A DNA stretch of 7,172 nucleotides. It comes from Candidatus Omnitrophota bacterium. Lineage in GTDB: Bacteria > Omnitrophota > Koll11 > Gygaellales > Profunditerraquicolaceae. Position 1 is the stretch's first letter. Every line of letters starts with the position of its first letter. The translations under genes and the position numbers were made by a program. The notes under the pieces are model-generated. The model was not told the DNA's origin, searched no databases, and saw only the letters and a list, made by a program, of their open reading frames with translations. The stretch is taken from positions 1 to 7,172 of the forward strand of contig JAQUNE010000071.1 in assembly GCA_028717765.1 (NCBI GenBank), in the 5' to 3' direction. Positions 1-4,617 of the stretch are shown piece after piece.

Positions 1-1
1 G

Positions 2-466
2 GCTTCTCCTTTAAGGCCGTTTACTTTAAAGGAAGAGCTTTTATTTATTGAAGGCTTAGCAGAGAAAGAATTCGCGGAATTTAAAGATTTTATCACTGTA
101 TACGGAAACGGAAGCGTAAATATTAATACCGCTCCAGAGCAGGTATTTGTAGCACTAGGGATGGATGAAAATTTGGCCCAGGGTATCGTGGGGTTTCGTA
201 ATGGCAATGACGGCAAGCAGGGCACTGAAGACGACCAAGTTTTTGAAAGTAGCGCAGAGATTGTCGATAAATTACGCTCGGCGCTTAGTTTTTCCGGAGA
301 CGAAGAAGCAGCCCTGGTTGCGCTCATCAGCCAAAATTTGCTTACAGTGTCTTCAAAGAATCTGCTTTTAGAGGTTCAGACGCAGATTTTGAACAAAGCG
401 GCAATCAGGTATTTAATTACGATGGAGGCAGATAAAGGAAAGATTAAGCAGTGGAAGGAATATTAG
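2..466 (+). CDS. gspK: GspK-like minor pseudopilin of a type II secretion system, C-terminal part (5' end outside window)
   Basis: The reading frame is open from base 2, so the gene starts upstream; the ATG at 161 is internal. The 154 visible residues contain the GspK signature: a segment resembling the helix-hairpin-helix part (ELLFIEGL), then ITVYGNGSVNINTAP, close to the family's conserved N-x-NTAP stretch, and later a DG-x-x-GTEDDQVF segment as in the calcium-binding region of the family. GspK proteins are minor pseudopilins thought to cap the periplasmic type II pseudopilus with GspI and GspJ. The N-terminal prepilin leader is not in the window. The TAG stop overlaps the Shine-Dalgarno of the next gene, so the two are probably cotranscribed and coupled. 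I am confident of the family, but whether the system is a true secretion machine or another pseudopilus cannot be judged here. Confidence 0.82.
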   Translation, partial: ASPLRPFTLKEELLFIEGLAEKEFAEFKDFITVYGNGSVNINTAPEQVFVALGMDENLAQGIVGFRNGNDGKQGTEDDQVFESSAEIVDKLRSALSFSGDEEAALVALISQNLLTVSSKNLLLEVQTQILNKAAIRYLITMEADKGKIKQWKEY

Positions 467-470
467 GAGG
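465..470 (+). promoter_or_regulatory. Ribosome binding site AGGAGG for gspG, overlapping the gspK stop
   Basis: AGGAGG begins inside the TAG stop codon of the preceding gene and lies 5 bases before the ATG at 476. This fits translational coupling of the two pseudopilin genes. Confidence 0.8.
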
Positions 471-475
471 TAAAA

Positions 476-871
476 ATGAAAAAAAGAAGTTTTACTTTGG
501 TGGAATTGATGTTAGTGGTAATTATTATCGGCGTTTTAGTGGCAATGGTTGTCCCGCGTATGGTCGGCCGTTCAGAACAGGCAAGGACTGAAGTTGCCAA
601 GGCAGACGTAAATTTGAATATTGCTACTGCCTTAAAGTTATATGAGCTTGATAACGGGTCATTCCCTACAACGGACGAAGGATTGAATGCTTTATTGGCC
701 GCACCTAGCTCAGCGCCGAACTGGAAAGGCCCTTATTTAGAGAAAAAACCGCTAGACCCCTGGAGTAAGGAATATCATTATACCTCGCCAGGAACGCATC
801 GTCTGGACTATGACCTTTATTCTCTAGGTAAGGACGGTGTGGAAAGCGGCGACGATGTTACAAACTGGTAA
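476..871 (+). CDS. gspG: GspG-like major pseudopilin, type II secretion system
   Basis: A 131-residue protein with a short basic leader (MKKRS), then FTLVELMLVVIIIGVLVAMV, the hydrophobic N-terminal helix of class III pilins, with Glu at position +5 after the presumed prepilin peptidase cut between Ser5 and Phe6. The residue before the cut is normally Gly; here it is Ser. The middle (LKLYELDNGSFPTTDEGLNAL) and the end (DPWSKEYHY, DLYSLGKDG, a DD and a final NW) follow the GspG pattern, including the Asp-rich C-terminal loop that binds calcium in characterised GspG proteins. GspG polymerises into the periplasmic pseudopilus that pushes substrates through the secretin. Its place after gspK differs from the classical G-H-I-J-K order. 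Length is close to the usual 130-150 residues. Confidence 0.9.
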   Translation: MKKRSFTLVELMLVVIIIGVLVAMVVPRMVGRSEQARTEVAKADVNLNIATALKLYELDNGSFPTTDEGLNALLAAPSSAPNWKGPYLEKKPLDPWSKEYHYTSPGTHRLDYDLYSLGKDGVESGDDVTNW

Positions 872-874
872 TCT

Positions 875-882
875 GAGGAGGG
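875..882 (+). promoter_or_regulatory. Ribosome binding site GAGGAGGG
   Basis: A strong purine-rich Shine-Dalgarno sits 4 bases before the ATG at 887 and fixes that start. It lies just after the gspG stop, so the secreted-protein gene probably belongs to the same transcript. Confidence 0.75.
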
Positions 883-886
883 ATAT

Positions 887-1267
887 ATGCATTTATTAAG
901 GACTTGCTTTTTTTTCTGTTCGTTTCTTTTCGCGGCAGCATTTCCCTGTTTTGCCCAGACTGATATTGGTGAGGTTATGGATGAGATAAATAAAAATAAA
1001 GTTGAGGAGGTCAGCGGCTGGGTTACTGAAATTGACGCTCCTGGTTCTGTGATTGTGATTAATGGGGTGACAGCAAGAGGTAACGGCGAACAGATGAGAT
1101 TAAAGGTCCCTGATAGCGCGAAGATTACCCAGGGTGCTGAAGATATTGACCTTGATGATATTGATCCGGAAGATTCGGTAACAGTCAGATATACTGTTGA
1201 CCGCAGTAGCGGAGAATTACGCGCGATTAGCATTGTCGATAATAATGTCGCCAATAATCAGATGTAG
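887..1267 (+). CDS. Small secreted beta-rich protein of unknown function
   Basis: A 126-residue protein. Residues 1-24 form a typical Sec signal peptide: Arg5, a Phe/Leu-rich core, then a possible signal peptidase I site near CFA|QT. The mature part is acidic and reads like a small beta-barrel: VSGWVTEIDAPGSVIVING, later LRLKVPDSAKI (LRL read as MRLKV in the sequence), an Asp-rich IDLDDIDPEDSVTVRY segment, and ELRAISIV at the end. This alternation of strand, acidic turn and strand resembles small periplasmic OB/DUF5666-like proteins, but I could not confirm a family and assign no function. The gene follows gspG by 15 bases with a strong ribosome binding site, so it may be coexpressed with the pseudopilus genes. 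The next promoter starts about 10 bases after its stop; no terminator hairpin is visible between them. Confidence 0.7.
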   Translation: MHLLRTCFFFCSFLFAAAFPCFAQTDIGEVMDEINKNKVEEVSGWVTEIDAPGSVIVINGVTARGNGEQMRLKVPDSAKITQGAEDIDLDDIDPEDSVTVRYTVDRSSGELRAISIVDNNVANNQM

Positions 1268-1277
1268 TCGAATAAGC

Positions 1278-1306
1278 TTGACAAATTTTCATTTCTGAAA
1301 TAAAAT
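1278..1306 (+). promoter_or_regulatory. Sigma70-type promoter of the thi4 unit
   Basis: A perfect -35 TTGACA (1278-1283) is followed by a 17-base spacer and a -10 TAAAAT (1301-1306). Transcription would start near 1313, at the 5' edge of the TPP aptamer, which strongly supports the prediction. Confidence 0.8.
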
Positions 1307-1309
1307 AAA

Positions 1310-1406
1310 CACATTGGGGAGGCTGATGTGTCAGCCTGAGAGTCCCGCGATTAAGCGGGTGACCCGTTGAACCTGACCTGGATAATGCCAGCGTAGGGAA
1401 ATGGTG
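1310..1406 (+). promoter_or_regulatory. TPP riboswitch aptamer (THI element)
   Basis: The conserved elements occur in order: GGGG (1316-1319), a 6-bp hairpin GGCTGA/TCAGCC (1321-1336), CTGAGA (1336-1341), a second stem CCCGC/GCGGG (1344-1359), ACCC (1362-1365), GAACCTGA (1369-1376), the stem-loop CTGGATAATGCCAG (1378-1391) and the 3' GTAGGGAA (1393-1400). The closing helix can form between CACATT (1310-1315) and bases 1400-1406 with a single bulge. This element binds thiamine pyrophosphate and controls thiamine genes; here it precedes thi4, a matching target. The downstream hairpin and the alternative pairing of bases 1396-1404 point to transcription termination when TPP is bound. Confidence 0.96.
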
Positions 1407-1419
1407 CAAAGAATATGCA

Positions 1420-1450
1420 GGGCCGTTTCCCGAGAGGGAGACGGCCCTTT
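1420..1450 (+). terminator. Riboswitch-controlled intrinsic terminator with alternative antiterminator pairing
   Basis: Bases 1420-1431 pair with 1436-1447 to give a continuous 12-bp stem (one G-U pair) closed by a GAGA tetraloop, followed by TTTAACTTTT. The 5' arm 1423-1431 (CCGTTTCCC) can instead pair over 9 bp with 1396-1404 (GGGAAATGG) of the aptamer, again with one G-U pair. That alternative uses bases the ligand-bound aptamer needs for its closing helix, so the two states exclude each other: TPP bound gives the terminator, TPP absent gives the antiterminator and readthrough into thi4. The U tract is interrupted by AAC, so termination may be incomplete. Confidence 0.85.
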
Positions 1451-1462
1451 AACTTTTACAAA

Positions 1463-1468
1463 GGGAGG
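1463..1468 (+). promoter_or_regulatory. Ribosome binding site GGGAGG that sets the thi4 start
   Basis: GGGAGG lies 6 bases before the ATG at 1475. An in-frame ATG at 1415 lies between aptamer and terminator hairpin and has no such site, so 1475 is the start. The site lies downstream of the terminator and is not part of the visible switch helices, which favours transcriptional over translational control. Confidence 0.8.
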
Positions 1469-1474
1469 TGTGCA

Positions 1475-2278
1475 ATGTTTCAAAGAGTAAGTGAGGCAAG
1501 TATCAGTAAGGCAATCGTCGGAGAATTTAACAAATGGTTTACAGATTACATCATCTCAGATGTAATTATCGTTGGCGCAGGCCCTAGTGGCTTACTGGCA
1601 GCAAAGGATTTAGCTTCCGCGGGAATTAAGACTTTAGTTGTCGAAGCAAATAATTACATTGGTGGAGGTTTTTGGGTTGGCGGGTATTTTATGAATACGC
1701 TCACCTTTAGGGCTCCGGGACAAACTATTTTGGATGAGCTTAAAGTTCCTTATAAGAAAGTAGAGGAGGGGTTGTTTATTGCCGATGGTCCAAGTGCTTG
1801 TTCTAAATTGATTTCTGCAGCCTGCGATAGCGGCGCAAAAATTCTCAATCTGACCAAATTTGACGATGTGGTTTTGCGCAATAAAAAAGTTGAAGGGGCA
1901 GTAATTAACTGGTCCCCTGTATCAGCTTTGCCCAGGCAGATTACCTGTGTTGACCCGATTGCTTTGGAATCCAAGATAGTAATTGATGCTACTGGCCATG
2001 ATGCACATGTCTGCCGAAGCCTAGAGAAAAGAGGCCTCTTGAAACTTGCGGAATTAGGGCCAATGGATGTGAATACTTCCGAAGACGCGGTGGTAGAGAA
2101 GACCGGAGAGATCTATCCGGGTTTATTGGTCTGCGGGATGGCAGTTTCTACTGCTTACGGAGTGCCGCGCATGGGGCCAACTTTTAGCGGGATGCTTTAT
2201 TCGGGAAGAAAAGTAGCCCGGATTGCTAAAGAGCTACTTTCAGAGAAAAGAATTCCAGAAGCGCTCGCAGTCGCTTAA
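1475..2278 (+). CDS. thi4: Thiamine thiazole synthase, Thi4 family, with a Cys at the sulfur-donor position
   Basis: A 267-residue flavoprotein-like enzyme that forms the thiazole moiety of thiamine as an adenylated product from NAD+, glycine and a sulfur source. Visible signatures: the dinucleotide-binding GAGPSG (34-39) with the acidic Glu57 at the end of the second strand, the Gly-rich GGGFWVGG (63-70), ATGHDAHV (172-179), and VCGMAVSTAYGVPRMGP (219-235), all in the order of archaeal and fungal Thi4. Just before the VDP motif stands Cys158 (ITCVDP). In yeast and plant Thi4 the Cys before MDP donates its sulfur in a single-turnover reaction, whereas the sulfide-using Methanocaldococcus enzyme has His there. 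The gene has its own promoter and TPP riboswitch and is monocistronic or nearly so, with the rrf2 promoter beginning 28 bases after its stop. The family is firm; whether it is single-turnover or sulfide-dependent is open. Confidence 0.93.
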   Translation: MFQRVSEASISKAIVGEFNKWFTDYIISDVIIVGAGPSGLLAAKDLASAGIKTLVVEANNYIGGGFWVGGYFMNTLTFRAPGQTILDELKVPYKKVEEGLFIADGPSACSKLISAACDSGAKILNLTKFDDVVLRNKKVEGAVINWSPVSALPRQITCVDPIALESKIVIDATGHDAHVCRSLEKRGLLKLAELGPMDVNTSEDAVVEKTGEIYPGLLVCGMAVSTAYGVPRMGPTFSGMLYSGRKVARIAKELLSEKRIPEALAVA

Positions 2279-2305
2279 CCTCCTAAAAAATATTTAAAAA
2301 AATAC

Positions 2306-2333
2306 TTGACAAATTTTAATTATAGTTTATACT
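2306..2333 (+). promoter_or_regulatory. Sigma70-type promoter of the rrf2 gene
   Basis: A perfect -35 TTGACA (2306-2311), a 16-base spacer and TATACT (2328-2333) as -10 give a start near 2340. The candidate operator beginning at 2332 overlaps the -10 and the transcription start, the usual position for a repressor site, suggesting autorepression. Confidence 0.75.
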
Positions 2334-2356
2334 CTACTTTGTTAATAGAGATAATA
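2332..2356 (+). promoter_or_regulatory. Putative Rrf2-family operator, copy 1
   Basis: The element begins CTCTACT and ends GAGATAATA and contains the inverted repeat CTCTA-N9-TAGAG (2332-2336 and 2346-2350). It matches the element at 2837-2861 at 21 of 25 positions with no gap. A further TAGAG follows at 2355-2359, giving a direct repeat TAGAG-ATAA-TAGAG. Assignment to the Rrf2 protein rests on position next to its gene and on duplication at the neighbouring operon; the binding itself is inferred. Confidence 0.6.
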
Positions 2357-2375
2357 GAGTAATGTGGAGAGAGAA

Positions 2376-2813
2376 ATGAAGATAACTTATAAAGGTGATT
2401 ATGCATTAAAGGCAGTTTTAGACTTAGCGCTAAATTTTGGAAAGCTAGTCACCATTCATGATTTGGCAAAACATACAGATATCCCGGTGAAATTTTTAGA
2501 GCAGGTATTATTGGATTTAAAAAAAGGCGGTTTTGTTGAGAGTAAGCGAGGCAAAATTGGTGGATATCTTTTAGCAAAACATCCCAGTAAGATAAAATTA
2601 GGAGAGGTAGTCAGGTTCATTGACGGGCCCATAGAGCCAATCGGATGCGTGGGGGTGAAATATTCCGGATGCACTGATACCTATAATTGTGTATTCCGCA
2701 GAATTTGGGGACAGGTTGCACAGGCTACTTCTGCAATTATTGATACGATTACTTTTGAGGATCTCGCCAGTCAAGCAACCCTAAGCAAGCAAGAACTTAT
2801 TTATAACATTTAG
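2376..2813 (+). CDS. Rrf2-family transcriptional regulator, probably iron-sulfur or redox sensing, of the sulfur operon
   Basis: A 145-residue protein starting MKITYKGDYALKAVLDLA, the classic Rrf2 N-terminus. The winged helix-turn-helix spans about residues 24-68 (VTIHDLAKHTDIPVKFLEQV, then the wing SKRGKIGGYLLAK), followed by the family's LGEVVRFIDGPIEPI linker and a C-terminal helix around IWGQVAQATSAIIDTITFEDL. Cys91, Cys99 and Cys105 lie in the loop that binds a [2Fe-2S] cluster in IscR and NsrR; the spacing here is C-X7-C-X5-C, not the C-X5-C-X5-C recalled for IscR. I chose the ATG at 2376 over an in-frame GTG at 2364 because GGAG (2366-2369) lies ahead of the ATG and overlaps the GTG codon. 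Relatives include IscR (iron-sulfur), NsrR (NO) and CymR (cysteine). The downstream genes make a sulfur or cysteine signal most likely. Confidence 0.9.
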   Translation: MKITYKGDYALKAVLDLALNFGKLVTIHDLAKHTDIPVKFLEQVLLDLKKGGFVESKRGKIGGYLLAKHPSKIKLGEVVRFIDGPIEPIGCVGVKYSGCTDTYNCVFRRIWGQVAQATSAIIDTITFEDLASQATLSKQELIYNI

Positions 2814-2838
2814 AGAGAAATATTTTTTTATCTAATCT
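2810..2838 (+). promoter_or_regulatory. Possible weak promoter of the cysH-like operon
   Basis: By analogy with the rrf2 promoter, TAATCT (2833-2838) holds the same place relative to the putative operator as TATACT does there. The only -35 candidate at suitable spacing is TTAGAG (2810-2815, 17-base spacer), which is weak and overlaps the rrf2 stop. The operon may need an activator or may be read partly from the rrf2 promoter. Confidence 0.35.
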
Positions 2839-2861
2839 CTACTAAGTTTATCGAGATAATA
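2837..2861 (+). promoter_or_regulatory. Putative Rrf2-family operator, copy 2
   Basis: It is identical to copy 1 (2332-2356) at 21 of 25 positions. The outer arms ATCTC (2835-2839) and GAGAT (2853-2857) form an inverted repeat. The element lies 39 bases before the reductase start, in the only non-coding gap of this operon, and it is more conserved than the AT-rich sequence on either side. A TAGAGA (2811-2816) is also perfectly complementary to TCTCTA (2836-2841). Confidence 0.6.
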
Positions 2862-2887
2862 ATGAATAGAAAAAATAACCAACTAAA

Positions 2888-2893
2888 GGGAGG
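2888..2893 (+). promoter_or_regulatory. Ribosome binding site GGGAGG for the cysH-like gene
   Basis: GGGAGG lies 6 bases before the ATG at 2900 and supports that start. Confidence 0.75.
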
Positions 2894-2899
2894 AAAAGC

Positions 2900-3625
2900 A
2901 TGAGTTTGTTAAACAATCAGGATGACTTAAAGGAGTTAGTGGAGAAACTAAATTTCAAAGAAAAAGTTGAGCGTTCTTTAGCTTTAATTGAGGAGGCTTA
3001 CAAAAAATATAAGGATGGGCTTGTAGTGGCAAACAGCCTGGGAAAAGATTCTGTGGCGGTTTGGGATCTAGCAAAGAAGGTAAGCCCTAAGATTCGCGGA
3101 TTTATCGTTACCACGCGATTTAAACCGCAAGAAACCGCCAAGTTTATGCTTGAGACGGTGGATAGGTATCCGGAACTGGCTGTTTACAAGAGCGACACTA
3201 AGATTCCGAATGATTTGTACAAAACTGACCCTGATCGTTGTTGCGATATTTTAAAGGTTGGGCCGGTAAAGCGGGCAATCGAAGAAATGCAGGTGAAATG
3301 CTGGGTCACTGGTTTACGTTGCACTGAAGGCAGGACGCGTACAGATTATAAGGAAGTTGAAGAGCGCGATAAAGGATTGATTAAATTGAATCCAATTTTG
3401 ATCTGGAAAGAGCGCGAGGTTTGGCAATATTTGGCGCTTTACGGAGTAAAGGTCAATCCCTTATATTCGCAGGGGTACCGCTCATTAGGTTGTTCGCCTT
3501 GTACGAAAATTACTAATGAGGATAATGAACGCGCCGGACGTTGGATCGGCACCAGTAAATGCGGCGGGGAATGCGGAATACATACCCGTCCGCTAAAGAC
3601 AAACACACAAGGTGATGGAATTTAA
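2900..3625 (+). CDS. cysH: Assimilatory APS/PAPS reductase (CysH family, iron-sulfur type)
   Basis: A 241-residue enzyme of the PP-loop superfamily that reduces activated sulfate (APS or PAPS) to sulfite with thioredoxin or a similar donor. The PP-loop is NSLGKDSVAV (45-54). Cys114-Cys115 and Cys198-x-x-Cys201 form the CC-X82-CxxC set that ligates a [4Fe-4S] cluster in APS-type reductases, and the ECGIH motif (224-228) carries the catalytic Cys225 of the family. All five cysteines are present, which argues for APS as substrate over PAPS. Two motifs differ from common CysH: the canonical SxGKDS loop, and VTTRFKPQET (70-79) where VDTGxxFPET is usual. It is the first gene of the apparent operon, behind the second putative Rrf2 operator. 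No ATP sulfurylase is in the window. Confidence is high for the family and moderate for APS specificity. Confidence 0.88.
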   Translation: MSLLNNQDDLKELVEKLNFKEKVERSLALIEEAYKKYKDGLVVANSLGKDSVAVWDLAKKVSPKIRGFIVTTRFKPQETAKFMLETVDRYPELAVYKSDTKIPNDLYKTDPDRCCDILKVGPVKRAIEEMQVKCWVTGLRCTEGRTRTDYKEVEERDKGLIKLNPILIWKEREVWQYLALYGVKVNPLYSQGYRSLGCSPCTKITNEDNERAGRWIGTSKCGGECGIHTRPLKTNTQGDGI

Positions 3626-3637
3626 CAAAAGATTAAG

Positions 3638-4609
3638 TTGACTAAATTTATTTTGTTCCTAGTCGTGGGATTTTTTGTGGTAAATATGGGGGCAAGCGGT
3701 ATTGCCCCTTCTTTTGCAGCTGCCAACGGTAGCAGATTAATTGACAAAAAGAGGATTCTCGCGTTATTTACTATTTTTGTATTCCTCGGAGCGATTATTC
3801 TTGGCCGAAATGTAAGTTTAACTTTGGGCAAGAATCTCTTGCCTAAGGAATTTTTAAGTTTTAGCACTACTCTCATAATAATTTTTTCTGCCAGCTTAAG
3901 TTTATTCTTGGCGAATCTTCTTAAGATTCCCCAATCAACTAGCCAGGTTACCGTAGGCGCGATTACCGGGGCAGGGTTATATTTTCGTCACCTTTACCTA
4001 AGGACCTTGTTTTTAAAAATAATCCCGATCTGGATTATCTTGCCGCTCTTGGCATATTTTTTTACCTTTATTTTATACCGGCAAATTTATCCTCCTAAGC
4101 ACGGGAATCTACATCTTTACGAAAAAATTTTTACTCACGAGAAAAAGCTAAAGTTAGTTTCTATTTTAGTGAGTTGTTATGTTGCTTTCGCGATTGGTTC
4201 GAATAATGTCGCTAATGCCGTAGGGCCTTTATATGGTGCGGGGATTATAGGAATACTGCCGGGTTTAGTTTTACTTTCTCCTTTTTTTGGTCTTGGCGCA
4301 TGGCTGATGGGAAAAGGACCGCTTGAAACGGCAGGCAAGGAAATTGTTCCCTTGGGTTTATTTTCCAGCGCATTGGTATCTTTTGTTACTGCAACTTTAC
4401 TGATTTTCGCTTCTATCTTAGGAGTACCACAGTCATTGGTGCAGTTAAATCTCTGCTCGATTTTCGCGGTTAGCTCTTTAAAGAATGGCCATAAATATAC
4501 GTTAGACTTACATATTGCCAGAAAGACTATGCTTATCTGGGTAGTTACACCTTTAATTTCTGTACTGGTATCATTTTTTTGCCTTTGGATAAAGTATAAA
4601 GGATTATAG
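3638..4609 (+). CDS. cysP: CysP-like sulfate permease of the PiT (inorganic phosphate transporter) family
   Basis: A 323-residue, strongly hydrophobic membrane protein with roughly 8-10 transmembrane segments (for example 3-23, 37-57, 75-95, 127-147, 200-220, 238-262, 298-318). It has the inverted-repeat signatures of PiT carriers: GASGIAPSF (18-26) in the first half and GSNNVANAVGP (187-197) in the second, plus paired KIPQSTSQVTVG (96-107) and GVPQSLVQLN (262-271). Phosphate carriers have GANDxAN in both halves; the altered first motif resembles Bacillus CysP, a sulfate carrier, as does the position between APS reductase and cysK. The start is TTG at 3638, 12 bases after the cysH stop; AAGGTGATGG lies about 20 bases upstream, so translation may depend on coupling. 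A later ATG at 3686 would cut through the first membrane helix. Sulfate or thiosulfate as substrate is inferred from context. Confidence 0.82.
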   Translation: MTKFILFLVVGFFVVNMGASGIAPSFAAANGSRLIDKKRILALFTIFVFLGAIILGRNVSLTLGKNLLPKEFLSFSTTLIIIFSASLSLFLANLLKIPQSTSQVTVGAITGAGLYFRHLYLRTLFLKIIPIWIILPLLAYFFTFILYRQIYPPKHGNLHLYEKIFTHEKKLKLVSILVSCYVAFAIGSNNVANAVGPLYGAGIIGILPGLVLLSPFFGLGAWLMGKGPLETAGKEIVPLGLFSSALVSFVTATLLIFASILGVPQSLVQLNLCSIFAVSSLKNGHKYTLDLHIARKTMLIWVVTPLISVLVSFFCLWIKYKGL

Positions 4610-4614
4610 GAGGG
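4608..4614 (+). promoter_or_regulatory. Ribosome binding site AGGAGGG for cysK, overlapping the cysP stop
   Basis: AGGAGGG begins inside the cysP TAG stop codon and ends 3 bases before the cysK ATG at 4618. The arrangement couples the two genes. Confidence 0.75.
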
Positions 4615-4617
4615 TAT

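Noticed and set aside
817..1254. A 145-codon open frame on the - strand
   Set aside because: It is antisense to gspG and the secreted-protein gene, has a low-complexity Ser/Thr/Ile-rich translation and no recognisable motif; the + strand has signal peptide and ribosome-site support.
1287..1300. Inverted repeat TTTCA/TGAAA in the thi4 promoter spacer as an operator
   Set aside because: It is short and AT-rich, expected by chance, and has no second copy elsewhere in the window.
1415..1474. An in-frame ATG at 1415 that would extend Thi4 by 20 residues
   Set aside because: It lies between the aptamer and the terminator hairpin, has no ribosome site, and encodes a basic extension unlike any Thi4 N-terminus; GGGAGG before the ATG at 1475 decides the start.
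2259..2276. A hairpin AAGCG/CGCTT at the end of thi4 as a terminator
   Set aside because: It has only a 5-bp stem inside the coding sequence and no T tract after it.
2364..2375. A GTG start extending the Rrf2 protein by four residues
   Set aside because: It overlaps the purine-rich ribosome site of the ATG at 2376, and Rrf2 proteins typically begin at MKIT or similar.
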